Positions 25,179-34,903 of a stretch of 64,000 nt of DNA are shown here, in pieces (position 1 is the first letter of the stretch; each line of letters begins with the position of its first letter). The notes beneath the pieces were generated by a model, which made no database searches, was not told the DNA's origin, and saw nothing but the letters and a program-made list of their open reading frames with translations. The position numbers and the translations under genes were made by a program. This DNA comes from Collybia mongolica (lineage: Eukaryota > Basidiomycota > Agaricomycetes > Agaricales > Clitocybaceae): NCBI GenBank assembly GCA_013420905.1, contig JAAXNY010000005.1, forward strand, positions 2,418,001-2,482,000, written 5' to 3'.

Positions 25179-25912
25179 TATTCAAGAGGGTGAGTTGTAA
25201 AACAGCGAATCCAGTACCTACATAATAATGCTCGGCTTTTTCCGAACATGTTTCCGACCTAATCAAAACCTTAAACCCCTGATCTCTGATTTCTTTAGCA
25301 CGGAGGTCGTAATATACATACTTTTATCCACCATAGCTGTTCTGGTGGTATTGTTCAGCAAACTGTTTCCTCCAAATTTCCCTCGAGGATAATCCATCCG
25401 CGAAAGATGCTTAGTTAGTAAACCCCTGCACCTGGCTTCAGCGTCTTCAAGAATGCGTTAATTAGACAAAAATGACATGCAACGTCCTTGATACTGGGCT
25501 TGTCGCTCCAGACAAAGGAAAGTTTACTATTGCTGATGCTGATGTCGTATCTCGGTGGTTCTCATCTCATAGTAATTGGGCGGTCCACTGATACTAATTA
25601 ATTTGCCCCAAGTATCGTATCCGTGCGCTCACAGAAAATTTCTTCCCTTGATGAGCGGTCCCGGCCCTCAACCTACAATCACATACAGGCTTAGTTTACG
25701 AGATGTATGGCCAGAACTGGCGTTCAGGCTGCTATTGGATCCACCGCACTGTGGACAATAGGGTTTAGGTAAGTATTTGTAGGTAAGGCGACGAGCGTTT
25801 TTTTTGGTAACGGTAGTATGTACACTTTGGCATCTAGTAAAAAAATATCAGCTCTTTGCACGCATGGGTAGATGGTTGATTAAAGTAAGTATCAGTTGCA
25901 GGTATGTTTTTA
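25179..25912. other. Spacer, no supported gene
   Basis: Holds a 39-codon open frame (25472-25591) with a plausible amino-acid composition but no splice partner, and several T-rich runs. Otherwise I see nothing. It includes the promoter of the DUF1640 gene. Confidence 0.35.
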
Positions 25913-26965
25913 CTACGTGTATAGAGCACCCGGGGCGTTGAGACCTGTTTGAGCTCCGGGCCTTGCTATACAACGCTCGATCCAAGACTGCCAAGAAAAA
26001 TCAACAATATAGTTGAAGAAGGGGGGAAAATGAATGTACCTTGACACCGGGCCACTCGTCAAGGGTTTCGACGCCAGCATGGTCATGCAGTCTGGCCCTA
26101 ATGTTACCCCGCATCAGTGAAGAACGTAAGTGTACGTAAATGTGATATCCTTACCAGGGGAAGGCCTTGATATCAGCGAGAGAATACTTGCCTCTCCCTT
26201 CACCGGCGAGGTAATCACGATCCGCCAGGCGAATTTCCAGGACGCCATAGAGCCGCTTGGTCTCATTAATATATCCTGTATTATGTAATTACTAAGAATG
26301 TTTATCACCAGGGAATGCGTGCGGACGTACGATTTTTCGCGTAGGATACTGCTGGGTCAAGGTGGTTGAAATGTTCAGCTAAGCAAGATGTCAACGATCA
26401 AGGTACTCATTTGGGATATCAGGGCCTACATTGTCCCATCATAGGCCCGAGACCCCCATGCTGTAATGACGGACTGATAAAGGAGCAAGGATTTACAGCT
26501 ACTCGAAACTCACAGCAAAAAACAACCATTGTAGCATTTCGCTGTATTCATTCGGGCTCGTGGTGGGATTGAACCAGAACTTGTATTCCTTGTCATACTT
26601 CTGCGCAAGGTATAAACTAATGGCTGCAGACTCAAAGACAGAAAAATTGTCGCGTGAACGGTCAACGAGAGCGGGAATACGTCCGTTTGGATTAATGTTG
26701 AGAAACCAGGGTTCCTGTAGATGTGTAAATCAATGATGAAGTTGGACACAGAGAAAGCCAAGAGACCTTTTGTTGCCTCTGTGGGATATTTATCTTTTCG
26801 AAGCTGAGATGATACTAGTCAGATCAAGAAGTATGGGCAGGGAGAGTCTCACTCATAGTCGATACCAGGGTAGGCAGCCTTCAATTCCTCAAGTATGACA
26901 AACGCTTGCTGACCATTTGGGGTAGCGGCGGAATACAGGAGAAGTGGTTTGGTTTGAACGGACAT
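25913..26965 (-). CDS. Ure2p-type glutathione S-transferase, copy 1
   Basis: Fungal Ure2p-like GSTs conjugate or reduce electrophiles and peroxides with glutathione. Exon 1 encodes [20 protein letters not shown] and [18 protein letters not shown], the thioredoxin-like fold with the TPNGQ loop. Then come [20 protein letters not shown] and [18 protein letters not shown]. The alpha-helical domain gives [38 protein letters not shown] and [12 protein letters not shown]. Near the end come [10 protein letters not shown] and, after an intron, [20 protein letters not shown]. The stop is at 25913-25915. A longer frame opens at 27040, but a TATA-like site lies between the two ATGs, so 26965 is preferred; it also matches copy 2. 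Copy 2 lies directly upstream in tandem. Confidence 0.88.
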
Positions 26966-27709
26966 CGTGCGGATTCGAGTAATGCAGGAGGATACGAATC
27001 GGTATCGATTAAAAGCTCTATAACCAGCTGCTCGTGACATTTACCTCGCGCTGATTCAGCAAAAATCCCGCGGTTCTAAATACAAGGAGTGAAACGCGAG
27101 ACGCTGCTTAATGTACTGCCTAAGAGAAACCAAGGGAGCAGGAAAATTCCAAGACTATCGCAGGGAGTGAATTCGTTTAGAAGAAAGTGGTTTGTCGATC
27201 CAGATTTCAAGTTCTGGGCAATGAATTTCGGTCGTTGCTCTCTTGTCAAACAGGCACGTGGGAATTTTTCCAGAGTAATCAACAGGACTAAGAATCAGAT
27301 GAGCTTGAGACAACAAAGGTTAACAAGTAGTGAAATTGTGGGTGGGAGAGAGATTAGAATCGTTGGGTGAGAGCGGTCCATTTGTGTCTTAAAGATAGGA
27401 TGGATCCGGATGGGTAGTCAATGTCCCATCAATGATCACACAGCAACCACGTGTGAGAGCAATGTTCAAGACAGTATGAGCTGAGTGATAAAGCCCGAAA
27501 AGCAGGAAAGGAACACATCAGAGATGGGTTATAGACGGCAGCAAAGGGGCTGGGAGCAAGGGAAGCTCTGAAGTAATGTTGGCAACCTTTTGAAATGAAA
27601 TATTGGGAGACTGAAGAAATTGTTACATCGAGTATCCACAGGGCTGGCCGTCCGTGCAGAAATACATATTTTCTCTACTAGAACACAACAAAAGTTTGTA
27701 GGCCACATC
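26966..27709. other. Spacer between tandem GST genes
   Basis: Contains the promoter of GST copy 1, including the palindrome at 27050-27060, and the 3' flank of copy 2. No additional gene is supported; the open frames here have no recognisable product. Confidence 0.4.
27050..27060. promoter_or_regulatory. Near-palindromic AP-1/MARE-like site, GST copy 1
   Basis: The sequence GCTGATTCAGC begins 85 bp upstream of the preferred ATG. It resembles a bZIP half-site pair (TGA-n-TCA). An identical site lies at the same distance upstream of GST copy 2. Regulation by a Yap1-like bZIP factor is an inference. Confidence 0.5.
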
Positions 27710-28757
27710 TCATGATTTTCCAACGCTGAGGCCAGCTTGAGCCGCATTTCTTGCCACACATCGTTCGAACCAAGCCTACGGCAGGGTGTCAATGATTCGA
27801 ACTGAACAGATGAAAATAAAGCACCTTGACACCAGGCCATTCGTCAAGGGTTTCGATACCAGCAAATGCGTGGATCTTGACCCTAGAGTATTTCCCATTA
27901 ACCGCGACCGTAGGAAGAATATGAAATGTGTTATTACCAGGGAAAGGCCTTTATATCTGCAAGAGAATATTTACCCTTGCCTTCGCCAGCGAGGTAGTCA
28001 CGACTCGCAAGACGAATTTCCAAAACTCCATAGAGCCGTTTAGTCTCATCGAGATATCCTATATGCATCAGTGAGAATGCATATAGGCAACAAAAGGGGC
28101 GCATACATACGTTTTCTCGCGTAGGGTATGGCTTCTGGGGCAGCGTGGCGGAAGTGATTGGCTAACTGTCGTGTCAAGATTCTCAATGGTGTAACAAAAA
28201 CTTTGTTACTCACACTGTCCTTGCATAGGCCCAACGCCACCGTGCTTTCATGGTGGAATTACGAAGAGAGAAGGTTAAAACATGTAAGGGCTCACAGCAA
28301 AGAAGATCCACTGCAGCATTTCACTGTACTCATTCGGATTCGTTGAAGGGTTAAACCAAAATCTATGTTCCGGATCGTGATGCTGAGCAAGATAGAGCAA
28401 AATGGCGGCAGTTTCGAAGACTGCGAAATTGCCTCGTGAACGGTCAACGAGAACGGGGATGCGCCCGTTTGGGTTCATCTTGAGAAACCAGGGTTCCTGA
28501 AAATTGGATTGGTACGTGGGGCAGCCATAAAGTCGGTTGTGAGTATGATACCTTTTGGGTGTTCGACGATATATCTATCTTCTCGACACTGAAGGGCTGA
28601 TAAGATCGAAACGTGAAACAAAGTAGATCAGCAGAGCTTACTCATAGTTGATGTTGGCTTGAGGGTAGACAGCCTTCAATTCTTCGAGAAGAACGGAAAC
28701 TTGTTGGCCGTTGGGGGTGGCTGCAGTATAGAGGACAAATCGATTGTGAGTGGACAT
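27710..28757 (-). CDS. Ure2p-type glutathione S-transferase, copy 2
   Basis: This is a tandem paralogue of the preceding GST with the same exon pattern. Exon 1 is [20 protein letters not shown] then [19 protein letters not shown]. Later exons give [96 protein letters not shown] and [11 protein letters not shown]. The C-terminal exon reads [20 protein letters not shown] and stops at 27710-27712. The length is about 250 residues. Both copies keep every recognised GST block, so both are probably active. It sits 154 bp downstream of the COA5 stop. Confidence 0.88.
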
Positions 28758-28799
28758 TATGGGGGTTGGATATGTATGGGTAAGTAAGAATCACAGGTA

Positions 28800-28807
28800 T
28801 ATTTATA
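28800..28807 (-). promoter_or_regulatory. TATA box of GST copy 2
   Basis: TATAAATA on the minus strand, about 43 bp before the ATG and about 36 bp downstream of the palindromic site. Confidence 0.5.
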
Positions 28808-28842
28808 CTGTGACATCCGTTTTGTGTTTACAAAGCAATCGT

Positions 28843-28853
28843 GCTGATTCAGC
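28843..28853. promoter_or_regulatory. Near-palindromic AP-1/MARE-like site, GST copy 2
   Basis: The sequence GCTGATTCAGC begins 86 bp upstream of the ATG, matching the site of copy 1 in sequence and in distance. It is a bZIP-like site by resemblance only. Confidence 0.5.
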
Positions 28854-28910
28854 GAAAACCTAAATGTAGGCCTACTTTGGATTATTGCACGCACAGACTC
28901 GGATGACAGA

Positions 28911-29256
28911 TCATTTCGTGCTGAGGTTTGGCTCCTCTACGGGTGAGGTTTGTTTTCTATCTTGGGATGTATATTCAAATTGCGATCCAACAATATTCCC
29001 CCTCATTCGCTTCCTCATATCCAGCTTATGAGTAGAAACTTTAGTAGAGATGTTAGTATTAATAGCAGATTGAGCAACGTACCATGCCTCGTTTGCATTC
29101 AAATGTCGCTTTGCGAAGAGACCGACACTCCTCTGGCAGATCGTCTGCATGGTGTTTCAAACAGTCTGATGGAAGATTTCCCTGCTTCATAACACAGTCA
29201 GAGTGCATGAGGCAATCCTTGAGTGCTGCAACTAGGTTTTGGCAAGAAGAGGCCAT
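28911..29256 (-). CDS. PET191: Cytochrome c oxidase assembly factor COA5/PET191
   Basis: Pet191/COA5 is a twin CX9C protein of the mitochondrial intermembrane space needed for complex IV assembly. The start MASSCQNLVAALKDCLMHSD shows the first CX9C pair (C-QNLVAALKD-C). The second pair is C-RSLRKATFE-C just before KRGM. An intron follows; the last exon gives LDMRKRMRGNIVGSQFEYTS and stops at 28911. The product is about 95 residues, normal. An in-frame upstream ATG (29319) would add 21 residues not found in the family. It diverges from IBA57 with a 153 bp spacer. Confidence 0.9.
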
Positions 29257-29409
29257 GGAGGTTGGAGGGAGAATTTGGGAGGGTTGTGATTGGTGGGTGT
29301 GCACGTGCCAGATTTTCAACGCGCCTGGACTCTTGATCGACCAAAGCTGACATGGTCAGGACCCGCGAATTTTATCCAAATTATACTTGTGCACTTCTTT
29401 CAATACTCT

Positions 29410-30774
29410 ATGCCACCTCCAATACTCCGACCACTCCTTAGAAATACCCCTACCATAGCCCCTGTTCCTAACAGGAGCGCCATGTCAATATCTGGTTCGC
29501 AGGCAGGCATATTTCTCAACGGAATGCTTTCATCTGCTGTGCAAGAGCCAATGAAGGGTCCCCTCTACTCCTCCTTTCTGCATGCACAGGCACGCTAATT
29601 TGACTTCCAATTCAACTTCGCATTAAACGAGCCTTTTTTTGTTTTCAAATCAGGGACGGATTCTTTATGATGTATTTCTGTATACCAGGACAGAGGTCAA
29701 CGGAAAGCGCGGCTACGTTCTCGAATACGATGCTCGGCCTTCTGAGGCTAAAGTTCTGTTTCCGATGTTGAAACGATACGTGCTTCGTGCTAAAGTGAAG
29801 ATTCGGGATGTCACAGACGAGTACGACGTCTGGGCTGCTTGGGGAAATCCAAGTCACGCACAGTGGGACACCCCGAGAAAGTGGAAATGGGCAGCGAGCG
29901 GCATTGCTGAACCGGTATGGGACCCCGAGGTGTGGCCGTGGGGTGATCAAGACGAGAGCATACTGGACAGGAGAGCGACGGGCATGGGACGGAGGTTCTT
30001 GGTAAAGAAGGGGGAACGCCGTACGTGGTGCCATGCCATTAACATGCGTTACTTAATGCCAATTCCTTCACTTTCTGGCAGCCCAGGAAGCAGCGGACCA
30101 CGACATCAGAACCTCTGATGACTATACCCTCCATCGAATCCTTCACGGGGTGCCCGAAGGGCGAGAAGATATGCCTGCGATGCAAGCGTTCCCTATGGAC
30201 TCTAATTTGGATTTTATGGGCGGAGGTGGGCTATTGTACCCAATCACTTGAAAAGACAACTTCTCATACCTCTCGTGCAGTCGACTTCAGAAAAGGATGT
30301 TATGTGGGCCAGGAGCTTACTGTACGGACTTATTACACAGGGGTCATCCGTAAACGGATTCTTCCTGTGGTTATACACAAACCAGATGAGGTGTTCGTGT
30401 TGTTGTTCTCAATTTGTTGTTTTTTAGATGTGTCCTCATCGAATCAATACAGACCCAACAAGACAGTCACACCTGACCCAACTGCTCCAAAATTTCCTGT
30501 AGACCTTGATATCCGCCCAGTGTTAAACCGTGCTCCAGACGATCCTCGGCCTGCCCCTCGTCCCCGTGGATATGGCAAGCTACTAAGTTCACGACAAGGC
30601 GTGGGTTTGGCGCTTCTACGGCTTGAGCATGTTGACGCCGTACAAAAAGGCAATATCCGGTTGGAATTTGACGTAGAAAAGGGTGAGAGCAAGGGCACCT
30701 GGGGAATATCACACTGGTGGCCAGAGTGGTGGCCACAGCGAAGCGAGGCTGAAAAAAAGGAGGCCCGAGGATAG
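29410..30774 (+). CDS. IBA57: Mitochondrial iron-sulfur assembly factor IBA57/CAF17
   Basis: Iba57 belongs to the folate-binding YgfZ/GcvT-like family and helps make [4Fe-4S] clusters for aconitase-type and radical-SAM enzymes. The leader is MPPPILRPLLRNTPTIAPVP. Then come GIFLNGMLSS, GRILYDVFLYTRTEVNGKRG and LRAKVKIRDVTDEYDVWAAW. The family signature KGCYVGQELTVRTYYTGVIR appears after introns in the 30220-30350 region. The C-terminus includes GVGLALLRLEHVD and ends HWWPEWWPQRSEAEKKEARG. The conserved Cys of KGCYxGQE is present. The length is about 400 residues. Confidence 0.9.
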
Positions 30775-30913
30775 TACAGTTTCAACTAGTCTGAGGCGTT
30801 ACAGTTGAGAGTTTGCCGGTTCGCTCTGGTTATACTCGCTAGCATAATGTTTTGTGAGGACTAGATGTGTCGTGACTATGAATTAAGAGAAGCATTCACA
30901 GTACAAGTCGGGC

Positions 30914-31400
30914 TCATTCATCACCTGAAGCATGACCTCCATACTCATTGCAAGGTCTTTCGACCAAGACGGAAACGAAAACGTAGTCTCCATCATGGCT
31001 AACCGAGATATGCATCGAGCCAACTTTCGAAAGGTCTGCGCGAGTATGGGGTCGATAGAGCAAATAAGGTTTGTGAACTAATTGTCCTTGACCAATCCCG
31101 TGGTATGTGAGTTCCTTCCATGTTGGCCGAACGATGGGATACACGGCCTTGTATGCAGCCTCTTTTAAAGCCCATCTATTAAATATCCTTCAATGGGCAA
31201 CTAGCTGGATAGTAGCAGGCACACCTAACAGCGAAGAAACGCACATGGGACAGCGCGTCCGATTGCGGAATTGACTGCCACTGAGCGAATTCATCGGGGC
31301 TCAGAATACGCGTAGCGAGTCGTCGTGAGCCCCTACGATTTAGCAAAGCAGCAAAGCGGGGAGTGTGAACTACGTCTACACCGATCCCAAGGATTGTCAT
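30914..31400 (-). CDS. PPT2: Holo-[acyl-carrier-protein] synthase, mitochondrial PPTase
   Basis: Ppt2 transfers 4'-phosphopantetheine from CoA to mitochondrial acyl carrier protein. The start MTILGIGVDVVHTPRFAAL carries the first Mg-binding Asp. Exon 1 continues LATRILSPDEFAQW and HVRFFAVR. After an intron, WALKEAAYKAVYPIVRPTWK supplies the second acidic residue, and SMHISVSHDGDYVFVSVLVE the third conserved block. The stop is at 30914. An in-frame ATG at 31478 would add 26 residues (MSPAKKKLIDAS...), which could act as a targeting leader, so the start is uncertain. It diverges from ELP2 with a 135 bp spacer. Confidence 0.85.
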
Positions 31401-31535
31401 AGGAAGGTGTATAGTATGCAAGTTCGAACTCAGAACATCCGTACTTGCGTCGATCAATTTTTTTTTGGCTGGACTCAAAATTCTAAAACCGGGTCTAACT
31501 CAACGTGCGACGAACAAACCTATATACGATCTGTT

Positions 31536-34500
31536 ATGGGCGCACAAACTGCGTATATCGCAGCTGCGACCAACAGACATCCTCAAGTCGCGGCCGTCTC
31601 AGGGGCTTCCTTTGCTGCGTTCGGCAGCTCTAACTTGGTCGCGTTATGGAACATCGCGGTATGCCCTCCAAACGTGATCGCTGCCCAAAGCCCCTGACAC
31701 TATACTCAGGACGAGAACGACCGTGGAGTAGAGGAAACATTGCCAGGTCACGAAGGCCTAGTGACCTGCGTCCGTTTCATGTCAGATGTGAGGTTTGCCA
31801 GTGCCGATGACAAGGGCATTCTTATATCTTGGAGGAAATTAGGATCCCAGGTAGGGATGCTTGTACAATTCTGAAGATTATGATTCTAAAACAAGGATTA
31901 TTTTTTAGTGGCGATCAACTGGAAAGATACAGGCTCATACAAAAGCGATCTCCTCGCTATGCGTATCCGATGGCTTGATCGTAACCGGCTCATCTGATGC
32001 GTCCGTTAAGATATGGGAGGTTGTATCTTCGGACAACGATACAGGTATGACAAATATACAGATACGATACAAACTGACTTAACATACACTATAGACAAGT
32101 TCGTTGAATTTCAGATTCTCTCTCTTCAGGGGAAGTACCCCCTCTCCCTTTCTCTCACTTACCTCCCTCAAATCAAAGGTTAATGACTTCGTGTCTTGCC
32201 TAAGCAAGATCTGACTTGCGTACATGCCCTCCAGTTGCCCTCCTCGCTATAGCTGGTACAGACAATAATGTACAGATCTGGGCTCGGTCAGACAATCAGG
32301 TGTGTAAATCTTGTACTTCTTGGGCTCGCCTACTCAATGTTATCGGTTGAAGTTCGTTCATGCCGCCATGCTAGCAGGACATGAGGACTGGGTAAGAAGC
32401 CTCGCCTTTCTAGACCCTCCCGTTGCTGGACAGCCACTGGTCTTGGCGTCAGGATCCCAGGATGCGACAATCCGGCTCTGGGTATTTGAACCTTGGACCA
32501 TTGAAACCTCAACTCTACCAAATCGTTCGATCGAAACCCGTAGTGATGACCTTCTTGATGCTTTCGAAGCATCACTTGGAGACATGGGCGACGCTGAGGA
32601 AGGTGGCAGGCAAATATCTCTGAGACGACATATTATAACAGTTAAAGAGGCTCAAGGAAGGTGACTTTTCCATTTTTTCATTAGTAGTGACTTTTGGGTT
32701 GATAAAGTACAATATGAAGTTTTCAGCGCTTCTCAATCACTTTTGATGCGCTCTTGGTCGGTCATGAAGCGGCGATTACCTCCCTTTCTTGGAGGCCCAC
32801 ATCATTATCCACCTCGGGCCCCACTTTGCTGTCGACTTCTACAGATTCGTCTGTGATTCTATGGTCTCCATCTACAACACTTTCGGATTCTGACCGGTCA
32901 ACATCTATTTGGACTAATCGGCAAAGGTTTGGAGACGTAGGAGGCCAGCGACTTGGGGGGTTCGTGGGGGGCGCGTGGAGTCCGCAAGGGGATGAAGTTT
33001 TGACATGGGGGTGGGCGGGTGGGTGGCGGCGATGGAGATGCAGCCCTTTTCCCAAGAGCAAGGAACAGGAGAGTTGGATAGAAGTTGGTGCGATCAGTGG
33101 GCATAGTGGACCTGTGAAATGCATTGGTTGGAGTCCCGATGGAAAGTACATTATTTCAACGGGGTAAGACATCTCTTTTCGTGAGTACCGTGCCAGCATT
33201 CGCTCACAATTTCCTCAGCCTGGACCAGTCTACCAGAGTACACGCTGCGGTCATGACTGGAACCTTTGTCAAACCCGTATGGCATGAAATCAGTCGCCCC
33301 CAAATTCATGGATACGATATGCTTGGGGCAGCGTTTATTGACCCTTTGAAGTTTGTAAGCATTGCCGATGAGAAGGTTGTGCGCATATTCGAAGCTCCGC
33401 GTGGGTTCGTCCGGTTGGCTGACGCTTTAGGCGTTTCCAAATTTACTGATGATGAAGTACGTTCATATCTATATTTCGCGGTGTATTCATTATATCTTCA
33501 ACAGCACCATCGGCCACTTGGTGCAAGTGTACCGCCTCTTGGACTATCTAACAAAGCGACCGGAGAAGGCAAGTCTGGTTATTACTTGTTGCTGTCCAAT
33601 GCCAACGACCTTTTTGAGTAGGCGTCATGCAAACCGTTGTTCCAGAAGTGACGAATACGAGACGGCCTTTTGAAGGAGAGCTTGCTTCAATCACTCTATG
33701 GCCGGAGACTGAAAAAATATTTGGACATGGTTACGAGGTACATTTGGTCGAGTTTTATATTTTTTTCTGAATCGATAACCTTTTTTTCAATAGTCAATAA
33801 CGCTGGCCGTCTCGCAGTCGAAACGACTCATGGCAACTGCTTGCAAGGCGTCAACATCTGAGCATGCGGTCGTCCGTATATATGATACCAATAAATATCA
33901 GCTTGTTGGTCAGCCACTAGAAGGGCACCTGTTGACTGTAACGAGGGTAGCATTTAGCCCTGATGACAGATTTGTTCTTTCTGTTTCCCGGGACAGGTCG
34001 TGGAGACTTTTTGAAATCCAGGGAGAAAGAGGTAAGTATTATAGTAACGTCCACTTTTGAACTGATGTGACGTCGATGAAAAGGGTATCGGCCAGTTGCT
34101 GCTGATAAGTCTCATGGGAGGATCATCTGGGATTGCGCATGGGCTCATGAAGGCGATGTCTTTGCAACCGCTTCTCGAGATAAAACGGTAGCTGGTCATT
34201 CACATTGATTCTACTTGTCCTTGATCACAGCGCAGGTGAAAATCTGGAATAAAGAGAGCGAAGGCGAATGGAGGGTAGTGAAAACCATCAAGACTAGCGC
34301 TGCAGCAACAGCTGTTGACTTCTCCCCTGGAACGGGTGAGCATCGGTAAGGTCACTTTCGATTTCCATCCGAACTGTCTGCCTTACATGAGACAGACGAC
34401 GCTTGGCAATAGGGCTAGAGACTGGTGAAATTCTTATCTACTCTGGCTTGCATGTCGTTTCTTCCGCAAATTGGACACAAGACACCATCATTAACTCTAA

Positions 34501-34679
34501 GTTTGTCACCCAAAACTCGAGAGGGGGGACATGCTGACACCATCTTTAGGGATGCACATGTCAACCAAATTAACCGACTGACCTGGCAGCCAACAGTCCT
34601 TGGTACTTCATCCACACTTGCGAGCAGTAGTGACGATGGTACACTGAAAATATTAATTGTTCCAATGACGATGGATTAG
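31536..34679 (+). CDS. ELP2: Elongator complex subunit 2 (WD40 repeats)
   Basis: Elp2 is the double beta-propeller scaffold of Elongator, which modifies wobble uridines in tRNA. The start is MGAQTAYIAAATNRHPQVAA. Typical WD blocks follow: LPGHEGLVTCVRF, IQAHTKAISSLCVS, GHEDWVRSLAFLDP, GSQDATIRLW and LLVGHEAAITSLSW. The centre is ISGHSGPVKCIGWSPDGKYI with DQSTRVHA and QIHGYDMLGAAFIDPLKF, an Elp2 hallmark. The second propeller includes LEGHLLTVTRVAFSPDDRFV, SRDRSWRLFEIQGERG and FATASRDKTVKIW. It ends SSDDGTLKILIVPMTMD. There are many short introns. The length is near 830 residues, as expected. It shares t6A/wobble-uridine tRNA biology with SUA5 further right. Confidence 0.92.
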
Positions 34680-34903
34680 TGTCCATCTCAATGCTACGAA
34701 AGAAAGAAAAGCTGCTATACAGTGGATGAGGACAATAACTACTGGTAAGGAGACAAAGATGGACTTGATAACAAAACAACGGTTGGTAGAGATAATGATG
34801 GGTATCAAACAGTGGGATGCGCGGTGAGATAATAGAAGACAATAGTAGACTGGGGCATGAAAAAGTGCAGTAAGGATACAAGAACAACACGTTAGGCAGT
34901 GGC

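Noticed and set aside
25472..25591. 39-codon frame in the spacer before the GST genes
   Set aside because: Too short, no splice partner, no homologue recognised.
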